DNA from: CAVXUB01 sp963764805
GTDB lineage: Bacteria; Actinomycetota; Acidimicrobiia; Acidimicrobiales; Bog-793
Assembly (NCBI GenBank): GCA_963764805.1
Contig: CAVXUB010000003.1
Span: 310,001-374,000, forward strand
Direction: 5' to 3'
Length of the DNA stretch: 64,000 nucleotides
Numbering within the stretch: position 1 is the stretch's first letter; each line of letters begins with the position of its first letter. A program made the translations under genes and the position numbers. The notes under the pieces are model-generated. The model was not told the DNA's origin, searched no databases, and saw nothing but the letters and a program-made list of their open reading frames with translations. Of this stretch, positions 17,118-29,169 are shown in pieces.

Positions 17118-17556
17118 GAGCAGGGCAACCTCTTCGCGCGGCATGTTGTCCGCGCGGCCGCCACGTCGCAGAGCCCTTGCGCGGGCCGCGCCCCGGCCCG
17201 ATGCCCACGCTGCCGCCTGGCGCTGCAGATCCGGCGATGCTCCTGCAACCATCTGGTGGGCCCCTTTCGACTTGAGCAGGTGGTCCGCCGCGCTGCTCCG
17301 TCGGCCGGCCCACCACATCGTCCAGATGCCGGCGGCCGGAGTCGCACCACGGTGAAACAGACTGCGAGACGAGGGGTGCTTACCGCGCCCGTGGCGGGGC
17401 CAAACATCGCACGACAGCCCCCACTGCGCCCGCCAGCCGTGCACGCTGCGTGACTGCCCGAGCTCGCACCGTCGTCGTCGATCCGGGCAGAATAGAGGAC
17501 ATCGTGACGAGCAAAGTGACCGACACAGCCACGCACCTGCCGGTAGCGTCTCCGGA
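17118..17556. other. Divergent intergenic region between whiB operon and glgX
   Basis: About 440 bases without a supported gene apart from a possible 25-codon leader ORF near the glgX end. It must hold the promoters for the whiB-sigma operon (minus) and glgX (plus). I see no convincing -10/-35 pair, riboswitch or long palindrome. Confidence 0.4.
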
Positions 17557-17581
17557 ATGGTCAGACCCGGGAGCCCCGTAG
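17504..17581 (+). CDS. Possible leader ORF overlapping the glgX start
   Basis: A 25-codon frame (VTSKVTDTATHLPVAS...) begins with GTG five bases after GAGG and ends 25 bases inside glgX. The glgX ATG itself has no good ribosome site, so reinitiation or coupling from this frame is possible. It could also be chance in GC-rich DNA. Confidence 0.22.
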   Translation: MTSKVTDTATHLPVASPEWSDPGAP

Positions 17582-19677
17582 AGCCGGGCAACCCGTATCC
17601 GCTCGGCGCGACCTTCGACGGGATCGGCACCAACTTCTCGCTCTTCTCCGAGCTCGCCGAGCGGGTCGAGGTCTGCCTGTTCGACGACGGTGGCCGCGAG
17701 ACGCGCTACGTGCTGCCTGAGGAGACCGCCCACATCCACCACGGCTACCTCCCGGCTGTAGGAGCCCGGCAGCGTTACGGCTACCGGGTGCACGGGCCGT
17801 GGCGTCCATCGCACGGCCTGCGATGCAACCCGGACAAGCTGCTCCTCGATCCGTATGGAAAGGCTGTCGACGGACGTGTTCGCTGGAACCGGTCCGTCTA
17901 CGGCCACCAGGCACGTGACGAGATGCGGGCGGGACGCTCCGACAGCGCCCCCTTCATGCCGAAGAACGTCGTGATCAGCCCCTATTTCGACTGGGGCAAC
18001 GACCGCCCGCCGGGAACCAGCTTCCATCGCACGGTCGTCTACGAGCTGCACGTCAAGGGGTTCACGGCACAGCATCCCGACGTGCCGCCGGCTCTGCGTG
18101 GCACCTATGCGGGCCTCGCCACGCAGCCCGTGATCGAGCACCTGCTCTCGCTCGGCGTCACCGCCGTCGAGCTGCAGCCCGTGCATCAGTTCATCCACGA
18201 CGCGATGCTGTCCGAGCGGGGGCTGCGCAACTACTGGGGCTACAACTCGATCTGCTACCTGGCTCCGCACAACGAGTACGCCGCCAACGGCTCGCTCGGC
18301 GAGCAGGTGCAGGAGTTCAAGTACCTCGTGAAGACGATGCACGCGGCGGGCATCGAGGTGTTCCTCGACGTCGTCTACAACCACACCGCCGAAGGGAACC
18401 ACCTCGGGCCGACGCTCTCGTTCAAGGGGATCGACAACCTCGCCTATTACAGGCTCAACCCGAGCGAGCCCCGCGAGTACGTCGACTACACGGGCACCGG
18501 CAACACGCTCAACGTCCGCCACCCGCATGTCCTGCAGCTGCTGATGGACAGCCTGCGTTACTGGGTGACCGAGATGCACGTGGACGGGTTCCGTTTCGAT
18601 CTGGCTGCCTCGCTGGCGAGGACCCTTCACGACGTCGACCGCCTCTCCGCCTTCTTCGACATCATCCAGCAGGATCCGGTGATCAACCAGGTGAAGCTGA
18701 TCGCCGAGCCTTGGGACGTCGGCGAGGGCGGGTACCAGGTGGGCAACTTCCCGCCTCTGTGGTCGGAGTGGAACGGACAGTTCCGCGACTGCGTCCGCGA
18801 GTACTGGAGGGGCACCGACCAGACCCTTCCCGAGCTCGCCGCAAGACTGACAGGCAGCTCCGACCTCTACGAGCACACCGGGCGCAAGCCCTGGGCGAGC
18901 ATCAACTTCATCACCTGTCACGATGGCTTCACCCTTGCCGACCTCGTCTCCTACAACGACAAGCACAACGAGGCGAACGGCGAGCACAATCAGGACGGCG
19001 AGTCCGTCAACCGGTCCTGGAACTGTGGGGTCGAGGGACCCACCGACGACGAGCAGATCCTCGAGCTTCGTGCCCGGCAGGTGCGCAATCTGCTCACCAC
19101 GCTCTTCCTCTCACAAGGCGTGCCGATGCTGCTCGCAGGCGACGAGCTCGGCCGCACCCAGGGGGGCAACAACAACGCCTATTGCCAGGACAACCCGGTC
19201 TCCTGGGTCGATTGGGAGAACGCCGACGAGCATCTCCTGGCGTTCACCCGCCGCTTGATGTCACTCCGCCGCCAACACCCGGTATTCCATCGCCGCCGAT
19301 GGTTCCAGGGGCGGCCGCTGCACGGGGAAGGCGTGAGCGACATCGCCTGGTTCTCGCCCGAGGGTCGCCCGATGACCGAGAAGGACTGGGCGGTGAACTT
19401 CGCCAAGTCGCTGGGAGTGTTCTTCAACGGGTCCGACCTGTCGACGGCGGGAAGTGCCGAGCACCTGACCGACGACAACTTCTACCTGGTGATGAACGCC
19501 TTCTGGGAGCCGATGAAGTTCGTGCTGCCCGGGCCCGAGTTCGGTTCCTGCTGGGCCCGCGTCCTCGACACGGCCCGCCTCGACGACCCCTTCTGCGACG
19601 AGTTCCTCGATCAGCTCGACTCCGGCGACAAGCTGGAGGTGGAGGGACGGGCGGTGGTGCTGCTCCGCGCCTGCTGA
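17557..19677 (+). CDS. glgX: Glycogen debranching enzyme GlgX
   Basis: A 706-residue isoamylase-type GH13 enzyme that hydrolyses alpha-1,6 branches of glycogen, preferring short outer chains. An N-terminal CBM48 (GNPYPLGATFDGIGTNFSLF) precedes the catalytic barrel: YELHVKGFT, VVYNHTAEG, nucleophile Asp in DGFRFDLAAS, acid Glu in LIAEPWDVG, and HDGFTLADLVSYNDKHNEANG. Length and order match GlgX. The start is weakly supported by a ribosome site (see leader ORF). Its last 67 bases overlap the 3' end of glgB on the other strand. Streptomyces GlgX has been reported to be activated by cyclic di-GMP, which is relevant given the neighbouring GGDEF/EAL genes. Confidence 0.95.
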   Translation: MVRPGSPVEPGNPYPLGATFDGIGTNFSLFSELAERVEVCLFDDGGRETRYVLPEETAHIHHGYLPAVGARQRYGYRVHGPWRPSHGLRCNPDKLLLDPYGKAVDGRVRWNRSVYGHQARDEMRAGRSDSAPFMPKNVVISPYFDWGNDRPPGTSFHRTVVYELHVKGFTAQHPDVPPALRGTYAGLATQPVIEHLLSLGVTAVELQPVHQFIHDAMLSERGLRNYWGYNSICYLAPHNEYAANGSLGEQVQEFKYLVKTMHAAGIEVFLDVVYNHTAEGNHLGPTLSFKGIDNLAYYRLNPSEPREYVDYTGTGNTLNVRHPHVLQLLMDSLRYWVTEMHVDGFRFDLAASLARTLHDVDRLSAFFDIIQQDPVINQVKLIAEPWDVGEGGYQVGNFPPLWSEWNGQFRDCVREYWRGTDQTLPELAARLTGSSDLYEHTGRKPWASINFITCHDGFTLADLVSYNDKHNEANGEHNQDGESVNRSWNCGVEGPTDDEQILELRARQVRNLLTTLFLSQGVPMLLAGDELGRTQGGNNNAYCQDNPVSWVDWENADEHLLAFTRRLMSLRRQHPVFHRRRWFQGRPLHGEGVSDIAWFSPEGRPMTEKDWAVNFAKSLGVFFNGSDLSTAGSAEHLTDDNFYLVMNAFWEPMKFVLPGPEFGSCWARVLDTARLDDPFCDEFLDQLDSGDKLEVEGRAVVLLRAC

Positions 19678-21656
19678 GCACCGGGCTCTGAGGCTTTCTC
19701 GCCATCCTCCTCCACCGGCGGGCCGCCGGCCCCCTCTGCCGGCGAGCGGCCGGGCGAGCGCTCGGGCGAGCGCTCGGGCGCCTCCAGCACGAGCACGCCG
19801 AGCGGCGGCAACCGCAACTCCACCGAGGCGGGGAATCCGTGGGAAGGCGTCGCCAAGGCCTCGGCGACGCCGAAGTTCCCCTGGTTGGTGCCGCCGTAGT
19901 CGGACGAGTCGGTGTTCAGCACCTCTCGCCACGGCCCGTCGAAGGGGAGCCCGAGCCTGTAGTGCTCGCGCACCATGGGCGTGCAGTTGACGACGACCGC
20001 GAGGGTCCCCCGCCCGTCCCCGCCGGGCGACTGCCGAAGCCAGGCGAGCACGCAGTTGGTGGAATCGTCGGCGACGATCCAGCGGAAACCTCCCGGCTCG
20101 AGGTCGCCCTCGTGGAGGGCCGGCATGTCGCGGTGGCAACGGTTGAGGTCGGCGACCAGTCGAGCTATGCCCGCTCTGCTCGGCTCGTCGAGGAGCCACC
20201 AGTCGAGCTGCCCGTCGTGGTCCCATTCGCGCCAGCTTCCGATCTCCGAGCCCATGAAGAGAAGCTTCTTGCCGGGCTGGAAGCTCTGCAGCGCCAGCAG
20301 CAGGCGCAGGTTCGCCAACCTCTGCCACTCGTCGCCGGGCATCTTGCCGAGCAGCGATCCCTTGCCGTGGACGACCTCGTCGTGCGACAGAGGCAACGCG
20401 AAACGTTCCGTGAAGGCGTAGAGCCCGCGGAAGGTCAGCTCCCCGTAGTGGTAAGAGCGGTAGAGCGGATCGCGCGAGAGGTGGGTGAGGGTGTCGTGCA
20501 TCCAACCCATGTCCCACTTCAGGTCGAAACCGAGCCCACCCGCCGCGGTGGAGCGTGTGACGCCCGGCCACGCAGTCGACTCCTCGGCGATGGTCAGCAC
20601 TCCCGGGAACCTCTCGTGCACGGCGTCGTTCATCTCCCGCAGGAAGTGGATCGCCTCCAGGTTCTCGCGGCCCCCGTAGCGGTTGGGAACCCATTGCCCG
20701 GGCTGGCGCGAGTAGTCGAGGTAGAGCATCGACGCCACGGCGTCCACCCGGAAGCCGTCGGCGTGGTAGGTCTCCAGCCAGAAGCAGGCGCTCGAGATCA
20801 GGAACGAGCGGACCTCGTGGCGCCCGTAGTTGAACAGGTAGCTGCCCCAGTCGGGATGTGACCGCTGCAGTGGATCGGCGTGCTCGTAGAGATGGGTCCC
20901 GTCGAACTCCCCGAGGCTGAAGGCGTCGGTGGCGAAATGCGACGGCACCCAGTCGAGGATCACCCCGATCCCCGCCTGGTGGAGCGTGTCGACCAGCTGC
21001 ATCAACCCCTCTGGCGAACCGTAGCGGGCGGTCGGGGCGAAATAGCCGGTGCTCTGGTATCCCCACGACCCGTAGAAGGGGTGCTCCATCAACGGCAGGA
21101 ACTCGACGTGCGTGAAGCCCATCTCCGAGACGTAGGCGGCGAGGGGTTCGGCGACCTCCTCGTAGGACATCCACGTCCCGTCCTGGCGGCGTCGCCAGGA
21201 GCCGAGATGCACCTCGTAGGTGCTCATCGGGCACCGGCCGGACTGCCGCTCGGACCTGCCGTCCATCCAGGCGGAGTCCGACCACTTGTGCTCGAGGTGC
21301 GCGAGCACCGAGCCGGTCCGCGGCGGGCACTCCGAGGCGAAGGCGCAGGGGTCCGCCTTGTCGCGGGGCAAGCCGTCGTTGCCGACGATGTGGAACTTGT
21401 AGCACGTGCCTTCCCCGATGCCCCTCACGGCACCGGCCCAGATCCCTGATTCCCCCTCCGGCTGCAGCGGGTCGCGGTCCGGCGCCCAGCCGTTGCGGTC
21501 GTGGACCACAGAGACCGACCGGGCGTTGGGAGCCCAGACGGCGAAGCGCGCCTCGCCGTCGCCGAGATGGCCACCCAGCTTCTCGTAGAGCCGGAGGTGC
21601 CTGCCCTCGTTGAAGAGGTGCAGGTCGACTGGACCGAGGATGGGGATGGTGTCCAC
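19611..21656 (-). CDS. glgB: 1,4-alpha-glucan branching enzyme GlgB
   Basis: A 681-residue GH13 branching enzyme with an N-terminal CBM48-type domain (GDGEARFAVWAPNARSVSVV). Catalytic landmarks are EVHLGSWRR, VPSHF, nucleophile Asp in GFRVDAVASMLYLDYSR, Glu in LTIAEESTAWPG, and LPLSHDEVVHGKGSL. In the GlgE pathway it introduces alpha-1,6 branches into linear glucan made by GlgE. The recognisable domain ends near residue 625 (LPPLGVLVLEAPE). The remaining ~55 residues are a low-complexity Ser/Pro/Glu tail, part of which is encoded antisense to glgX. GTG start; nine bases separate it from the malQ stop, so it is probably the last gene of the operon. Confidence 0.94.
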   Translation of the reverse strand: MDTIPILGPVDLHLFNEGRHLRLYEKLGGHLGDGEARFAVWAPNARSVSVVHDRNGWAPDRDPLQPEGESGIWAGAVRGIGEGTCYKFHIVGNDGLPRDKADPCAFASECPPRTGSVLAHLEHKWSDSAWMDGRSERQSGRCPMSTYEVHLGSWRRRQDGTWMSYEEVAEPLAAYVSEMGFTHVEFLPLMEHPFYGSWGYQSTGYFAPTARYGSPEGLMQLVDTLHQAGIGVILDWVPSHFATDAFSLGEFDGTHLYEHADPLQRSHPDWGSYLFNYGRHEVRSFLISSACFWLETYHADGFRVDAVASMLYLDYSRQPGQWVPNRYGGRENLEAIHFLREMNDAVHERFPGVLTIAEESTAWPGVTRSTAAGGLGFDLKWDMGWMHDTLTHLSRDPLYRSYHYGELTFRGLYAFTERFALPLSHDEVVHGKGSLLGKMPGDEWQRLANLRLLLALQSFQPGKKLLFMGSEIGSWREWDHDGQLDWWLLDEPSRAGIARLVADLNRCHRDMPALHEGDLEPGGFRWIVADDSTNCVLAWLRQSPGGDGRGTLAVVVNCTPMVREHYRLGLPFDGPWREVLNTDSSDYGGTNQGNFGVAEALATPSHGFPASVELRLPPLGVLVLEAPERSPERSPGRSPAEGAGGPPVEEDGEKASEPGAQQARSSTTARPSTSSLSPESS

Positions 21657-21665
21657 GGGATCTGT

Positions 21666-23746
21666 TTACCCGTTTCGAGGAGCTGTCGAGCCGCGCGCCT
21701 TGTTCAGCCGGGCGAGCACCGCCGCCAGGTCCGCGTCGTCGGAGATCTGCTCGATCGAGCGGCTCATCGGCCGGCGGAAGTTCGCGTGCTGGGCCGACGT
21801 GCCCGGGATGTTCTGCGGGTCGTGTTCGCCCCACAGGTCCTCGAGCGTGGCGACCACCACCGCCGCATCCGACTCACCGAGCTCCTCCAGCAGCGCCGCC
21901 AGCACCGCCAGGCTGCGCTGCCTGTCGGCCCGCCGCAGGCGGTGGGCGGCGACGAGTCGCGAGACGAGCGCCGCCCGGGCGCGCCTTCGCCGCGAGCGGT
22001 CCCGCCGGGCCTCCGCCGCGCTCTGCAGCCCGAGCCTCTCCCGGTCGTCGAGGTCCGTCCCGTCGAACCAGCCGGCGAAGGTGGGCGTGTCGTGGGTGTC
22101 GACGAGCGCCATCGACCCCCCGCGGACCGGCACCGGCTCGTCCGGCGCTGCATCGAGGGAGAAGAGGGCGACGTCCATGCCGGCGATGCCACGGGTTCGA
22201 AGAGCGCTCCGCAGGCGAGGCTCGACGGTCCCGAGGTCCTCTCCCACGAGCATCGCCCCCCGCCGCCACGCCTCGAGGACCGCCAGCCCGAGGATCTCGT
22301 CCGCCGGGTAATGCACGTAGGCACCCTCGGCGGCGGGTGAGCCGCTCGGGATCCACCAGAGCCGCCGGACACCCATCACATGGTCTATGCGCAGGGCGCT
22401 GACGTGGCGCAGATTGTGCGCGAGCGCCCGCCGGAGCACCGGGTAGGCGGCCTCCCGCTCGCCGTCCGGGTGCAGCGGGGGGAGCCCCCAGTTCTGACCG
22501 TCCTGGAAGAAGGTGTCGGGCGGCGCACCGATGTCGGCGCCTCTCGCATAAGAGGCGGCGAAGGCCCAGGCGTCGTAGCCGTCGTGCTGGCAGCCGATCG
22601 GCAGATCGAGCATCAGCCGGGCGCTGCCAGAGCGAGCGGCAGAAGCGAGCTCGGCTATCTGGCAGTCCGTCGCCCACTGGGCGAAGGCGATTGCCGCCAC
22701 CGAATCGGCCCTCACGTCGCTCGCCGCGATGCGTCCATCTCGCCACGAGGTCCGCCAGCGCGAGCGGTCCGGTCCCACCTCTTCCAGCAACGCCACGAAA
22801 CGTGCGAACCTCGCCAGCTCCCCGTTCCCGCGCAGGAAGGCCCGGAAGGCGGCGCGCCTGCTCGTGTTGCTCGCCTGCAGCCGCAGCGCCGCCGTCTCCA
22901 GCAACGCCCTCCTGTAGGCGGGATCGGTGGCGTGGCCCCGGTCCAGCGGATCGAGCAGCCCCTCCAGCTCCGGCAGCCGCTCGAGGTCGAGGTAACGGTC
23001 GCTCCACCACATGCGGCTGAGAGGCGAGTAGGGAGCCGGGGGAGGGAGGGGACCGCGCTCGGGGCCCGTCGTGCCCGCCGGCAGCGGCGCCTCGGCGAGG
23101 ATCGGGAGAGTGAGCACGTGCCGGCCGCCCGCACCCGCCACGAGCTCGCAGAGCTTGCCGAGGGCGGTGAGGTCCCCCGAGCCGGCCCCCCGCCTGTCGT
23201 GCAGCGCGTAGGTGGGTGCGAACACGCCCCAGCTGTGAGGGGGTTCAGGTGGCGCCAGGCGGTGAGGGGGGCTGATCACCGTCAGGCTCCGGCGAGGCCC
23301 CGCCGCCCCCTCGAGGTGCAGGGAGTGCAGCCCGAGGGGCAGTGGGTCGGGCTCGTGCAGGACGTGGGTGCCCGCACCCTCGCCGGCGTCTCTCGCCCCC
23401 TGCACCACGTGCAGCCGCTGGACGTCCCCGTCCTCCCTCGTGAGGGTGGCCGAGGGCGCTCGCCGACCACTGGCCACGAGGGCGAGCGGCGGCAGCCGCC
23501 CGCCCCATGCGACGAGCACAGGCGGGATCGGGGGGACGTTGGCGGCCATGCCCGCCGTCTTCGACTCGAGCAACCCCGGCGCTTCCTGAACCCGGTTGAT
23601 CGGTTCGCCGAGAGCAGCCAGCACGCCCACCAGAGCCTGGGCAGGGGTGACGTGGCGCTCGCCCCAGGTGTCGGTGTAGCTGACGGCCACTCCCCGCAGC
23701 CGAGCCAGCTGCCGGAGCGCTACTGCAGGAGTTACGTCGCCACCCG

Positions 23747-23750
<4 letters not shown>
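21666..23750 (-). CDS. malQ: 4-alpha-glucanotransferase (amylomaltase)
   Basis: A 694-residue GH77 enzyme that transfers maltodextrin segments and releases glucose. A long N-terminal extension (about 1-230) typical of actinobacterial MalQ is followed by the barrel: WGVFAPTYALHDRRGAGSGDL, MLDLPIGCQHDGYDAWAF, FFQDGQNWGLPPLHP, nucleophile Asp in ALRIDHVMGVRRLWWIP, Glu in LVGEDLGTV, and Asp in DTHDTPTFAGWF. The GTG at 23750 overlaps the treS-mak stop by four bases (GTGA), giving translational coupling and fixing the start. It recycles linear chains released by GlgX or supplies primers. Confidence 0.93.
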
Positions 23751-27144
<3,394 letters not shown>

Positions 27145-27145
<1 letters not shown>

Positions 27146-29169
27146 CAGGCACCCGCCGCGGCCGGGATCCGCAGCTCCGGCCCGAGCTCCACTACGAGCA
27201 GGTGGGCCGGCCGGCGGTGAGGGTCCAGCTGGACGAAGTTGCGCGGGCCGGACCACGTGTAGACGGCGCCGTCGAGCATGTCGTGCACCGGGAAGGGACG
27301 ATCCGGGCGCAGCCCGATGGCTGACAGGTCGAGCCAGGTGAAGCCCGACTGCACCCAGTCGGGGTCGAGGTTGACCACTCCGATGACGATGTCGGTGCCG
27401 GTGGCGTCGCGCTTGGACCAGCAGATGATCCGCTCGTTGTCGACGTGGTGGAACACGAGATCCCGGTCGCGCTGCAGGGCAGGATGCGCCTTGCGGGCGG
27501 CGTTGACGGCCGCCACGTACGGCCGCAGGCTTCTCGGGTCGTCGAGGTCGTAATGCTTCACCTCGTACTTCTCCGAGCCCATGTACTCCTCGCTGCCGGG
27601 AGCTGCCGGCTCGTTGAGGCCGAGCTCGAACACGGGGCCGTAGATCCCGTAGTTGGCGGCCAGCCCTCCCGCCAGCACGAGGCGCGCTATGAAGGCTCCC
27701 GAACCCCTGCCGGCCAGCGAGGCGGCGAGGATGTCCGGTGTGTTCGGCCACACGTTGGGCCGGAAATGTGCGGTCCCCGGAGCCTCCGTCAGCTCCGAGA
27801 AGTACTCGGTCAGCTCGTCCTTGCTCTCGCGCCACGTGAAGTAGGTGTACGACTGGTCGAACCCGAGCTTGGCCAGGCGGTGCATCACCTTCGGTCGGGT
27901 GAACGCCTCGGAAAGGAAGAGGACATCCGGGTGGGCCAGCTTCACCCGCCCGAGCATCCACTCCCAGAAGGCGAACGGCTTGGTGTGCGGGTTGTCGACG
28001 CGGAAGAGTTTCACGCCCTTGGAGACCCAGAAGAGCGTCACGTCGAGCAGCGCCTGCCAGAGGCCGTCGGCATCGGCGGACTCGAAGTCGAGGGGAAAGA
28101 TGTCGTCGTAGCGTTTGGGAGGGTTCTCGGCGCAGGCGATGCTGCCATCAGGGCGGTGGCGGAACCACTCGGGATGCTCCCGCACCCACGGATGGTCGGG
28201 CGAGCACTGGAAGGCGAGGTCGAGAGCCACCTCGAGGCCGCGGGCGGTGGCGGCCTCGATCAGCCGCTCGAAGTCGTCGAAGGTCCCGAGCTCTGGAGCG
28301 ATCGCGGTGTGCCCCCCGTCCGCATTCCCGATCGCCCACGGGCTGCCCACGTCGTCGCCGGTCGAGACGGGGTTGTTCCCCTTCCCCTTGCGGGCTGTCC
28401 GCCCTATCGGATGGATCGGCGGCAGGTAGAGGACGTCGAAACCGAGCCCCGCCACGTAGTCCAGCCGAGCGATGACGTCCGCCAGAGTTCCCGGCCGCGA
28501 GGGGTCGGAGCTGGCGGAGCGGGGGAACAACTCGTACCACGAGGAGAACGCCGCCCGCGGCCTCGTCACCTGGAAGGGCATCCGTGGCCCGGCGGCAGAG
28601 GCGGGCGGTGCCGGCACCGGCCTGTGGCGCAGCGCCTCCTCCAGCTCGTCGAGCTCTCGCAAAGCGTCCTCGTCGACCGCTTCCGCCACGTCCTCGGCGA
28701 GCGACTCGAGCACCTTGTAGACCTGCTGGTCGCCGGCGCCCTTCAGGTCTGCGGCCGCCTGCTGCAAGAGCGCCGCCCCGATCTGGCCGTCGCTGCTGTC
28801 GATCCGGTCGGCGGCCAGCTTGCGCCCGGCGTCCCTGCGCCAGGTGGCAACTTCGTCGACGGCCCCCACCACCTCGAGCTCGATCAGCCCGTCCTCGGTG
28901 GGCACGAAGGAACCTGTCCAACGGTCGTTCACGAGGAAGGTCATCGGCGACTCGCTCCAGCGGCGATCGCCCTGCTTGCGGTGCCGCACCCAGGCCCGGA
29001 CGAGGTCGTGCCCGTGGCAGAACACGTCGGCCTCGATCCTCACCGTGTCGCCGATCACGGCTTTGGCGGCGAAACGACCCCCGTCCACGAGCGGCTCGAC
29101 TGCCTCCACCACCACCGGCGACACAGCGCTCAGCCGCCTGCTCGCCTTGCGGGTCTTGTTCTCTGGCAT
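27145..29169 (-). CDS. glgE: Alpha-1,4-glucan:maltose-1-phosphate maltosyltransferase GlgE
   Basis: A 674-residue GH13_3 enzyme that extends alpha-1,4-glucan using maltose-1-phosphate. An N-terminal domain (VIGDTVRIEADVFCHGHD) and helical insert precede the barrel: FSSWYELFPRS, DVLYLPPIHPIG, LDLAFQCSPDHPWV, nucleophile Asp in KLFRVDNPHTKPFAFWEW, and acid Glu in FLSEAFTRPKVM. A C-terminal beta domain ends the protein. The ATG at 29169 gives a normal length; its ribosome site is weak, and it lies 40 bases inside the end of the upstream GGDEF/EAL gene, consistent with coupling. It is the first glucan-synthesis enzyme of the operon. Confidence 0.95.

Noticed and set aside
17380..18987. 535-codon minus-strand frame over glgX
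   Set aside because: No family resemblance, and it lies opposite the well supported GlgX.
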